From: Chrysomallon squamiferum
Lineage: Eukaryota > Mollusca > Gastropoda > Neomphalida > Peltospiridae
DNA length: 64,000 nt
Reading direction: 5' to 3'
NCBI GenBank assembly: GCA_012295275.1
Contig: CM022672.1
Location: 3,393,443-3,457,442, forward strand
Of this stretch, positions 38,301-48,143 are shown piece by piece. Under the pieces are notes generated by a model. The model was not told where the DNA came from and ran no database searches. It saw only the letters and a program-made list of their open reading frames with translations. A program made the translations under genes and the position numbers. Within the stretch, counting starts at the first letter, position 1. Each line of letters starts with the position of its first letter.

Positions 38301-40319
38301 AAAATATATAAAAACAATTTTCATATGTTATTTTTCAAGAAATAATTATAACTGTTATTATTCATCCCATAAAAAAATAAATTAAAATAAATTAAATTAA
38401 TTAAATTAAAAAATAATATCAAAAGTATATTATATTAATGATAAAAAAAAATTGTGACTTAATTTAGCTAAGATTAAAAAAAAAAAAAGTAACTGCATGA
38501 AAATTCTGATTCTGTGATAGTAAAAGTAATTCCTATTCTAAATGAGTGCAGGTGAAAGAAAAAGTAAGATCTGAAAGAAAAAGTAAGATCTGAAAGAATC
38601 TAGGACAGGACTGGTTTGGGCTGACGTGAAATATCACTTCAAATTTTAAAATTTAATTAAATTAAATATTATTTAATGCATAGGCATGTATCTTCAGTCT
38701 TAATAACAAATCTTTTATTAGTCTTCAGAATTGTTAAAATATTTCTCTTTGTTTTCTGATGTTCTTACCTATATATTACACTAAGGTTTGTCAGGCATGT
38801 GTACACACGTTATGACCTATGACCGTTTAGTGAGGCTTAAGATTAGTATTATATTCACCCTCCATAGCAAGGTACAAACATTGTGTGCGAACACCAGATT
38901 GCTTAAATGTGGACCAAAATATAAACAAAAAATATCTAAATATAGACTAAAATTACAATATTTACAAGATACAAACAGACACATTGCTTAATTTTATTAT
39001 TATTATTATTATTATTAAATTATTAACTAGAATTTTAAATTTCTACCAAATGAATCAAAATAATTAATTAACTATGCAAATTAATAAATACAAAAATAAA
39101 ATGCAAAAGAACAAAAGGAAACAAAAGATATTTATACATTTTTTCACTACCTCTTTATGGAGATATCCAGGTTTTTACATTTGTGGACCGAAGTTTAGTT
39201 GTACAGCCTCAATGAATAATATATAATTATTGTTACACCTTGTGAGTTTTACATCAACTCATGTTGCCAATACAATGAATCAGAGTTATTGACCTTGATA
39301 CAGCGTAAACAAGAACCTCTTAAAAGTACAAAACAATATTGTACACTTTCACTATGCCTGCAGACAAATTCTTTATTTATTTTTATATATTTATTCATTT
39401 TTATTTATTAATTAATTAATTAATTTATTTATTTATTTATGTATATATATATATATATGTTTGGTTTAAATCTAGTTTATCTCTTTAAAAGAAATTTTTT
39501 TAATTTTTCTTCTACTCTGGTTTTTTGTATACTTTATGAATAATATGTTTGCTGGGCGTGTTTGTGTATAGAAAGACCAATTCTGAGACTGAAGTAGTAA
39601 AAAAGGAACACTTACACAAACAAATACTAAATTCACTTATATATATACATACACATGCACACATATATATACACATATATACATATATACATCTGATCTA
39701 TACAAATGTACGTATATATCTACAGACCTACATATACACAAGAACACATACTTGCCTGCTTACATATACATGAACACACTGTATGTAATAGTACATTAAT
39801 AAGTACATGCACAATCACACACACATACACAGACACAGGTACACTTCCATACATATGCAAAGAGGCTACATATAATCATAATAATGATACACAAATCCAT
39901 ATCCATCAATCCAACCTTAGCTAGAATGAAATTACATAGGTGATTACCATTAAATTATTTTTGAAAACCATGCATATATTAGGATTCGGTAAACAATGAT
40001 TCTGAACAATAAACAAATAACATCAAATACTAGATATTCAGAGACATACATTAAAGTGTTCCGAGATACTAATTGCTTCAGTTATGCGCTGCTACGAAGG
40101 GTATGAATTTACGAGGGGAAACCCGGCTGCAGCTGTTTTGAGGAAACCATTATTTCTAGCGTTGTTAAAATGTTGAACTTGTTATTATTGAGATGCAGAC
40201 ATGATTAAATATGGTTAGTTACATCAAATGCACAAGAAAAATAATCGAATGTTTACCTTAACAAAAGAAAACTGAGTTAGAAACGTGGCCAACACCGATA
40301 ACCAGGCACACAGTTCCAT
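35260..40319 (-). CDS. WBP1L: WW domain-binding protein 1-like membrane protein, five exons
   Basis: WBP1/WBP1L proteins are small single-pass membrane proteins whose cytoplasmic PPxY motifs bind WW domains, notably of NEDD4-family ubiquitin ligases. Joining 40257-40319, 37675-37768, 36503-36682, 35814-36042 and 35260-35356 gives 663 bases, 220 residues plus stop. Visible in order: a signal peptide (MELCAWLSVLATFLTQFSFVK); a short Cys-rich ectodomain at 22-50 with CNTGHCCKGGRCCSYYYELW, very close to the vertebrate TGHCC...QCCNYYYELWWFW signature; a membrane segment at about 53-70 ending SCCCLF, a likely palmitoylation site; a basic His/Arg stretch; LPTY at 116-119; and PPPY motifs at 129-132, 150-153 and 204-207. 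All junctions close in frame. Identification rests on the ELWWFW-TM-CCC signature and the PPxY array. Related VOPP1-type proteins share this plan, so the choice of WBP1L over WBP1 is loose. Intron 2 begins with an unusual repeat (see that entry). Confidence 0.87.
35814..36042 (-). CDS. WBP1L: WBP1L-like exon 4 (PPxY region)
   Basis: The acceptor is TTTTAACAG|ACAGAGG. The donor AAAT|GTATAT is chosen because it is the only nearby GT that keeps phase with exon 5. 229 bases. It encodes LPTYDEIKGRPENPPPYDQL and a second copy of a PPPYD..xE.CL.ES unit. Confidence 0.85.
36503..36682 (-). CDS. WBP1L: WBP1L-like exon 3 (transmembrane segment)
   Basis: The acceptor is TTAAAACAG|GGTTCTGG and the donor is AATACTG|GTGAGT. 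180 bases. It encodes WFWAIWAGVILLSCCCLF and a basic juxtamembrane region (QQQRVRQHHRSHHRQRLR). Confidence 0.88.
37186..37693 (-). repeat. Exon-seeded minisatellite carrying repeated 5' splice sites
   Basis: About thirteen tandem copies of a 40-41-bp unit. The rightmost copy is the real 3' end of WBP1L-like exon 2 with its donor; the other twelve lie downstream in intron 2. Read on the minus strand, a unit is TATTACTATGAACTCTGGT, then GTAAGTAAATAC and an A/T-rich spacer. The first 19 bases copy the exon end (codons YYELW) and the rest copies the start of the intron. Every copy keeps GTAAG; about seven of the twelve have GTAAGTAA, the others GTAAGAA. Copies farthest from the exon (37186-37300) are the most diverged. 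Confidence 0.93.
37675..37768 (-). CDS. WBP1L: WBP1L-like exon 2 (Cys-rich ectodomain)
   Basis: The acceptor is CTGTTTCAG|GCTCAGGGG and the donor is CTCTGGT|GTAAGT. 94 bases. It encodes AQGYCSGTSFWCNTGHCC, then KGGRCCSYYYELW. The last 19 exon bases and the donor are the seed of the tandem array that follows in the intron. Confidence 0.88.
37769..40256 (-). other. WBP1L-like intron 1
   Basis: About 2.5 kb, AT-rich, with (ATT)n at 38995-39016, (TA)n at 39440-39458 and a CA/TA-rich stretch at 39640-39900. Nothing exon-like was recognised. Confidence 0.65.
40257..40319 (-). CDS. WBP1L: WBP1L-like exon 1 (signal peptide)
   Basis: ATG in the good context GCCCATGG, followed by 21 codons that form a signal peptide, then the donor GTTAAG|GTAAAC. 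63 bases, ending in phase 0. This exon is too short to show as an open frame and was found by looking upstream for a phase-0 donor after a secretory leader. Confidence 0.8.
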
Positions 40320-41002
40320 GGGCAATGTTTTCGATGCGAATATCCTGTTCTATAAATAGAACGCGTGTTCTATTTTAAGACTTGACATAGTTTATTCGCG
40401 GGACGCTTATTCAAATTAAACTCATGATTATTTATTTATTTGTTGTTGTTGTTGTTGTTGTGTTGTTCTTTGTATGTGTAGTGTTTATTTGTAACATGTT
40501 TTTATTATAAGATATCCGTGTGGAAAACTGTTCCTCAAAAATTATATGTAGTATTACTTAATTGTTTGAAAAACTAAGTGCTAGTTTGATAATATACGAA
40601 TATTTTATATACGAAGTTTTCAACTAATTTAGTAATTATACCTACATTTCATAATAATAATAATAATAAGCTAGTACATATAAACAACAATATCATTTTA
40701 TGACTACAATTTTTCTTCATTAATTAGTACCAGAAAAGTATTATAAAATCGACTAATCAATAAAATGTATAATTCTTTAGTTCTTTTCATTTTTTAATTA
40801 TAATTTAATGTTGATTTATTTTTTAAATACTGTTACAAGTAATCTACTACTACTACTACTCACTTTCGTAGCTAGATGGGGAGCTAAGGATTGAACCCTT
40901 TCCATTAACACATTCTTAAAAACTGGCGCCTTTTCAACATTATTTAAGCTTTAGTTCATTTACACGATAAAAGGTAAGTTTTATTATTTCTTCTTATTAT
41001 TT

Positions 41003-41033
<31 letters not shown>

Positions 41034-44000
41034 TTATTATTATTATTATTATTTATTTTTTTGTTTTATTTTATTTTATTTTATTTTATTTTTAATTTTA
41101 TTTATCGCAAGGCCTAGTGAGAATTTCCTTGACTTATTACATTATTCGACCAAAATCCCATTGTATTGAACTGTCTTTTCTGCTCTCCTCTGAAAGACAA
41201 TCAGCCATCAATGTGGACTATAATGAAGTAATATATATTGCTGGAAAGAAGCCTAGACGAAAGAAACAGTTGTAGTTGCATCAGACATTTTACACATACT
41301 TTTCCTTTGTTTTCATTTACCTTTAAAATTAAAATAATATTTTAAGAAAACACGGATATTTTTATACATTCTTTTTTAAAATTTGATTTTAAATACAAAA
41401 TAAGAAAGTATAATGAATTCTAAAATATCTGGTATACGTGTCTTGGCATTTTTTAATTTTATTTATTTATTTATTTATATTTTTTTTAATATTATCTCTC
41501 CTCTTATCTTTGAAACATAGCTACACTCATGGTATATTACTACTACTATTCTACTACTACTACTACTGTTACTGACAATAATAATAATCCAATAACAACA
41601 ATAACAGTAATCTACTTCTTCTTCATGGTAATGTTTGATTCTTTATTTTTGTTAAATGAGAATGAGAAAATGATATGTTGTATTCTGATTTGAATTCCTG
41701 ATTTTTATTTTCGCTGATTTTCATGTTCATATGATAAACAGATGAAATGAATGTCGTACCCACACACACACACAAAAGGCCGTAACTGGGATATTTTTTT
41801 GAAAACTAAAATTTAAATTTATTTGTTTCTTTGTTTGTTTGTTTATTTATAAGTTGTTGTTGTTTGAGAACTAGATAAATTAAGTGTACCAACAGATTTG
41901 AACCTTCATAATACAGCTTATAGGCGTATCAGCTACAGGCAATATTTTCTTCTTCTTCTTTATTTTCTTTTTAATGTTACCAATTCAAATATGGGTCAGA
42001 ATGTATTTCTAAAATTGTAAGAAACATAAATACAGTTAAGTCACAGTAAATAAAAATAACAGATCATTTTACAGACAATTGTCAGAATTAGTATTATTTG
42101 CTGTTTTATGGCGTGAACTTTACAAAGTTGTCACCTTTATGCATCATTTATCATTTACCTTTTGTATTAATTTCATGAAAATAAAATTATTTTGTTTAAT
42201 GTTTTTCTCTAATGAGAGTTCGACATTTACTATTTCGGAAATTTCCACAGTTTCAGACACTTAAACTCATAAACACAAAATAAATAATTCAGTTAATTAA
42301 TTAAAATTAAATACATTTTTAAAATAAATATTAAAATGTTTTCGTAATTAATCATCCTTCTCGAATTAAGTTTTAAGCCTAAATCGATACTACAGTGCAC
42401 CCTTGTAGAAATAGTGTACCCTTCAAAAAAATAGTCTAAAGTTTACTGTTAAATTTTCTAAGTTGTTTTGTTTTCTGTAATCCTAATTAACAATATCAAA
42501 AGAATTATATTTTTAAAATATCAGGATGCCGCTAAGGTTATGAAATCACTGACGGATTTATTTGCTTCTTTTAACGTCCGAAACATTATTATGCTTAATA
42601 ATTGTTAAAATGTTTTTTTTTAAATAATATTTTTTGTTTATCCTTCATATAAAGAATATTTCCACCCCGGATTCATAATGAAATTTGATTTACTTGTAAT
42701 GTTTATGTGATTTATTAAATGCCAAAATTTAGACTGTTTTGCATCGTTATTGTTTAAGGTGAACAAGCAGAAAGGCATATTTAATTAATAAAAATCGAAC
42801 GGATCTTATAAATATATTGTTATCCAACGGTTAAGTGTAGTTTGGAGTGCCCATCTGCTTGTATAATTGCAAAGGGGTGCGCTACTGAAAATATTCCAAA
42901 ACCGGAATTTATTTGTCAAAGTTCCATTCAAAAGTTTCAAAAATATAAATTCATGCATCCGTTTGATCACAATGCACTTCTACCCTTATGTACGATGCAT
43001 CACGTAAACAGACAGGAAATAACAGAACATTTTAAATAAATTCGATATTTCCTTTGGATTCAATTTTATAACTTTTTAAGTTGCGCACAGTATGAACTAC
43101 CTATGAAATTAAACAAAATAATTCGACGGAAATGGACGGAATACGCCGAATTAAATAGATTGGTTTCCATTTTATCTTTACGTGCCGCTTCTGTTTTACT
43201 ATTTCACTGTGACTTATGAACTTGGGGAATTTTTCCCTTTATAAAGTTAATTTGTAAAATATTTTTCATTAAAAACTTAAATGTTTATTATGATTTCTTT
43301 TTCAACATATAGTACACTAAAAACTTAGTGTGTCTTTTATTTTCCTATTTGTTTTTGTTGATTCGAAACTACTCTCTAAACTAATGCATCGTCACTTCCT
43401 GTTTTGAGTCATTTCAATTTTTAACATTCGTAAATTGTCATTAAGACCAGCTCGACAGAATTGTCGAATTATAACATTAATATCAAGAGTCAATTTATTA
43501 TAATTTATACATACTAAAAAGACATTAAGATTAATTAACGGGAATATCATCATATGTGTGCATTTATATAGTAAAGTTGCGAGGTACTCCTGCTACCAAG
43601 CAACTTCACTCTGGTTCAAAGCAAACTCCTTGTAACCTGAGAGATTGAACCATATTGGTAAATATCTGTTGTGTGATCTTATACAGGTAATTAGTTTATA
43701 CTGCTTTTAAAATTATAATAAATATGTTATTTTTATTACATTATTTTCTGAAATGTTTTACAATGACTTCTTATTTTTATTTATTTTGTTTATTATTCAT
43801 AATCGTATAAATACATAACATATATAAACATGCATATGTAGTTATTTGAATGTTTCTAATTCACACTGTGAATAAAACTAGAAAAACCAAACAACGAGAA
43901 AGGAGATGATTGAAATATATGAGAGTTGAAAGTTTATTTATCATAAAGACTAGGGAAAACCCCCAAAACAATACATTTTAATCCCTCAAAGTGAATGTGT

Positions 44001-44140
44001 ACATGTAAATAATTTTTTTGGACATGCACCACTACTAAATCATTTCAATTTTGTATCATATTGTAATCAGCCTAATAATAGTATTTATAAATAATTTAAA
44101 TATATTTTACCTTACACTTACAGACACAGATTATACAGCC
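40320..44140. other. Region between the divergently oriented WBP1L-like and YKT6 genes
   Basis: The two genes point away from each other, so both promoters and 5' UTRs should lie here. Contents are (GTT)n at 40442-40462, (TTC)n-(TTA)n at 40984-41052 and AT-rich sequence. A possible noncoding first exon of YKT6 ends near 43686 (TTATACAG|GTAATT). Its upstream part holds GGTTCAAAGC, resembling a tRNA B box, so it might instead be a SINE fragment. Confidence 0.5.
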
Positions 44141-44247
44141 ATGCGTCTGTTTTCGTTGTCAATTTTGTTCAAGAATGCAGATGGGAAAGTGCAGCAGTTG
44201 CAAGCTGCACATGATGTTTCATCCTTTGGATATTTTCAGAGAGGAAG
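44141..44247 (+). CDS. YKT6: YKT6 exon 1 (coding part)
   Basis: ATG through AGAGGAAG|GTCAGT, 107 bases. It encodes the first 35 residues of the longin domain. A GT microsatellite begins 52 bases after the donor. Confidence 0.96.
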
Positions 44248-44296
44248 GTCAGTAATAACAATTTTGTTGAATTTATATGTTAAATTGGAAGTGGAA

Positions 44297-44352
<56 letters not shown>

Positions 44353-46189
44353 CATGTCTAAATGTATGTCTGTGTAAAACATATATATATATGAAACAGT
44401 TTAAAAGCACTGATGTTTAATAATCTATATTAATTTGGATTTTAGTTTTATTAATGGGTTATCTCATATAATTTATAATATTTTTGATTTAATTAACAAA
44501 AGATTTAATAAAATGTAGAGATATAATCATATATTCCAAAATATGTGATATGATATCTGTTTAAAATAACATCACAGCATTGGTCATAATTTATTTTTTA
44601 AATATAGCAATTAGTAATACCATGATGATAGTATATATATATATATACATATTATCTCATTTAATATCTCTCAACTTAATGTTTATAATCATTGATCATA
44701 AGATTCATATGTGAATTCACATTAGTATTAAAATATTTGAAAAGAATTCATGTTCAGTGAATAATGTCCTGGTGCCATATACATCATTGGTTATTAATGT
44801 TTGAACAAATAAGTGTTTAACATCTTGTACTTTGCTTTTAATAGGTTTACATAATAAATTCCTTGCAGTCTTCAAATAATGAATAAGCTGCATTTTGTCT
44901 GAATGTTGAACAACTTATGTTGTCTGTAGTATACATATTTATACACATTTGGGATATGAATATGCAGTGTACAGCCTGAATTTTAATAATAGATATAAAA
45001 TATTTTTATTAATTTTGTAATACATTATCAACAGGTGGATGTAGCAGAATATTGATGTAAATTTCAGTAAGTGTATTGATACATAAAGTGTTGTATTCAG
45101 CCAATGTTTGATCGCATGTAATATTTAATTTTTTTATTATATTTATTATTATTTTTTAATTTTATAAAGTATTCGTGAGTTTATGGAGTTCACTAGTAAA
45201 ATTCTTGTTGAGAGGACAGCTGTTTGTTCAAGATCATCAGTTAAAGAACAAGGTATCTGCAAATGTTATAAATAAAAATTAATGTATTTTAATAACTAGT
45301 TTACCCATTTTTTCCTCTTTTTTTCTTTCACTCTTCTTTTTTCTTATTTATTTATTTTTATTTTTATTATATTTTTTATTGCCTTCATAAATATGAAAAT
45401 GCAATACTTTATCTTCAGTATGAATGGAGTAAATTATTGTTTTGCTCACTTGTGCAAACTGTAATGCTAAAAACAACAGTGAATAAAATTTTCCAAAGTT
45501 GATTATTTTTAATATTTATTTTTTAGTCTGAACTATTTAATGTTTATATTTTTAGAAGAAAAACAAAAAACAATACTATTTTTGATAGTATATGTCAACA
45601 TTTTTTTTATTATTATTCTTTTTTCTTTTTTATCAGCAGAATATATCAGATCTGAATATTTTTTTTTACCCTAAATACATTATTTTTCTGATATTATAAA
45701 TCTGTGCTTGTTTTTCATAATTTTAACAATATTTGTTTTTAAATAAAATTTTCACATTTTTAAATTTATATACTTAATAACTTATGTATTTTTATTTATT
45801 TTTTCTCCTAGAATATATTTGCCATGTTTATGTACGCAGTGATTCTTTAGCTGGTGTGGTTATTGGTGATCATGAGTATCCAAAACGAGTAGCACACACA
45901 CTTCTAAATAAGGTATGTTCCCAGAGTTGAAATATTCCATTAGTAATTCTGTGATTCTGAATGATTTATGAACCATTTGTGATATTAAACTTATACTTAT
46001 CGTGTTTTTGTTTGTGGTATTCATGTAATCACTTATTTGTTTGTGATTTGATCTAGATACCCAGCTAAAGGTGACAAAATGTTATATACATATATAAAGC
46101 CATTTTTATATATTTATAGTTGGAGGCAAGTTGTAAAATATATTCACTACATTTATGTATCTATGTACAAGTCATTGTGTGTGTGTGTG

Positions 46190-46239
<50 letters not shown>

Positions 46240-46255
46240 ATATACATAACATACT

Positions 46256-46317
<62 letters not shown>

Positions 46318-48143
46318 TTAATAAATGTATGATTTTCTTGACAGGTGCTAGATGAATTTAGTACTCAGTATCCTAAAGGAACTTGGAATATACCTCAAAG
46401 GTAACTTTTTATCCTCTATTTTTCTAGTTTCTTTTATTGTTTTATGAACTTAAAACAAGGGTTATGATGATTTCCACATCCTGAATATAAATAAATGAAG
46501 TTGTTCACATTTAAGCTACATACTGTTTTATATCTTAATTCTGACTTTTATTAGTTACCTTTAAAAGTGATTTGGTATTAAATAAGTAGTGTTACTGTTC
46601 TTTTGTTTTTAGTTGTTAGGAAATTTATTACTTTGGTCATGTGTTGTCTTAATTTTGTTAAAGAATATTGTACATCACATATTGCAAATGTTGTTCCGAA
46701 GTGTCTGTCACTTTGTAAAATTAATGCTAATGAAAGATTGTTAAAAATGTACAAACTGTCACTTCCGTGCCTTCATTTTAACCTTAAAATTAAACTATGT
46801 TATTGATGTTAAATTAATCTGTATACCATAAACAGACAATACTTACTACAGAATTTTAATATTTAGAATTGCAATGTTATTTCAGTGATATAAATTTCCC
46901 AGCTTTACCTCAGTACTTGGAAAAATATCAGAACCCAAAACAGGCTGATGCCATGACAAAGATTCAAACAGAATTAGATGAAACAAAGATAATTCTTGTA
47001 AGTTAAACAAAACAAAATAATAATTATTTTTTGTTTGTGACACATTAATAATTTGTATAAGGAACTGTTATACTGTGTATAATGTACATGTTGTTATGCA
47101 CTGTAGTATTTTATCACTTTATAACAGTATCTCCCATTCTGAGGCTGTCATGAATAAATTATATCTGAATAAATTTGATAATTTCCTTCCATTGTTTTGG
47201 ATAACATTTGTTATTAGAAGATAACTTAAACTGAGATGAATGCATACTATTTAATTTTTTATGCAATTTTTTATATTTATCTAGTAATGTTCCAACTAAA
47301 GAATTTTTTTTATTTTTTATAATACAGTTCAAATCTCTCTGTATTTTGCTGAGTTAAACATTCTACTTCTGATTTATCTCACTGTGTATTCTAATATAGT
47401 TCCCTATCTATAACAATCTTTTTTTAAATATTTTTTAATCTTCTTTCTTTTCTTTTTTAATAGATGTGAAAAGTTGTAATTTTAATTTCGATAATGCCTC
47501 TGTTGATTTTAGCATGACACTATTGAAGCTGTTTTAAACAGAGGAGAGAAACTTGATGATTTGGTGGACAAATCAGAAGGATTAAGTACACAGTCAAAGG
47601 CCTTCTATAAAACAGTGAGTTTTCATCACACACACACATGTACATTCACACAGACACAGAAATATACCTCTACACATACATACAAGCAAATAACGTAAAA
47701 ATATTTGTTTAATACAACTTATTTAATGTGGGTTTTTTCAGAATGTTTAACTGTGATAAATAATATATAATGTTATTTCAAAACAGCTAAAATTAATAAA
47801 AACCAGAACAATAGTGTCATAGTGAAGAGGAAGCTCTGGATAATTGCATTTGTTTCTTGATCTTTTTCACTATATATTAAATGTTCATATTTACTGACAC
47901 AAACACAGCAGGTTTATTTTATTAATTCTGATTGTTTCTATCATCATTAGTATAATCATTTCATTGTTATTTTATAAAGACAGATTATTTATTAGAAGAG
48001 TGTCAAAAAATATGTAACTAACAAATATGCATTAATAAAATATTGTTTATATATATATTGTTTCATTTCATTTTATATTTTCCCTATTTTTACTTATTTC
48101 TCCACAGGCTAAGAAAACAAATCAGTGCTGTAGAATTCTATGA
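44141..48143 (+). CDS. YKT6: YKT6 R-SNARE (synaptobrevin homolog), seven exons
   Basis: YKT6 is a lipid-anchored longin R-SNARE that cycles between cytosol and membranes and drives fusion in ER-Golgi, intra-Golgi, endosomal and autophagosome-lysosome transport. Joining 44141-44247, 45170-45252, 45812-45912, 46345-46400, 46886-46997, 47513-47614 and 48108-48143 gives 597 bases, 198 residues, the same length as human YKT6. The longin domain covers about residues 1-130 ([38 protein letters not shown]). The R-SNARE motif covers about 138-192, with the zero-layer Arg in [15 protein letters not shown]. The C-terminus is NQCCRIL: adjacent Cys residues for palmitoylation and prenylation and a CAAX-type box ending in Leu. 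All junctions use GT-AG and close in frame. The start matches the family N-terminus. A splice acceptor (CTTACAG, ends at 44123) lies just upstream of the ATG, so the 5' UTR is probably split. Confidence 0.97.
44299..44351. repeat. (GT)n microsatellite in YKT6 intron 1
   Basis: About twenty-six uninterrupted units on the sense strand, which become a (UG)n tract in the pre-mRNA close to the first coding donor. Confidence 0.97.
45170..45252 (+). CDS. YKT6: YKT6 exon 2
   Basis: The acceptor is TTATAAAG|TATTCG and the donor is GAACAAG|GTATCT. 83 bases. It encodes [16 protein letters not shown] through SSVKEQ. Confidence 0.96.
45812..45912 (+). CDS. YKT6: YKT6 exon 3
   Basis: The acceptor is TTCTCCTAG|AATATA and the donor is AATAAG|GTATGT. 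101 bases. It encodes [19 protein letters not shown] and [14 protein letters not shown]. Confidence 0.96.
46177..46314. repeat. Compound (GT)n-(ATAC)n-(TA)n microsatellite in YKT6 intron 3
   Basis: GT units with one TTG interruption (46177-46236), then six to seven ATAC units (46254-46280), then about sixteen TA units (46281-46314). It lies between 168 and 31 bases upstream of the exon 4 acceptor. Confidence 0.97.
46345..46400 (+). CDS. YKT6: YKT6 exon 4
   Basis: The acceptor is TTCTTGACAG|GTGCTA and the donor is CTCAAAG|GTAACT. 56 bases. It encodes [19 protein letters not shown] 140-bp compound microsatellite ends only 30 bases upstream of the acceptor. Confidence 0.95.
46886..46997 (+). 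CDS. YKT6: YKT6 exon 5
   Basis: The acceptor is TTATTTCAG|TGATAT and the donor is ATTCTT|GTAAGT. 112 bases. It encodes the end of the longin domain and the start of the SNARE helix ([13 protein letters not shown]). Confidence 0.96.
47513..47614 (+). CDS. YKT6: YKT6 exon 6 (SNARE core)
   Basis: The acceptor is TGATTTTAG|CATGAC and the donor is AAAACA|GTGAGT. 102 bases. It encodes [20 protein letters not shown] and [14 protein letters not shown], including the zero-layer Arg. Confidence 0.96.
48108..48143 (+). CDS. YKT6: YKT6 exon 7 (lipidation box)
   Basis: The acceptor is TTCTCCACAG|GCTAAG. 36 bases. It encodes [11 protein letters not shown] and TGA. Confidence 0.96.
   Translation, partial: AKKTNQCCRIL

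Noticed and set aside
42842-43039. Forward open frame of 65 codons upstream of YKT6
   Set aside because: No similarity recognised, no splice or start context of note; length is within chance for this region.
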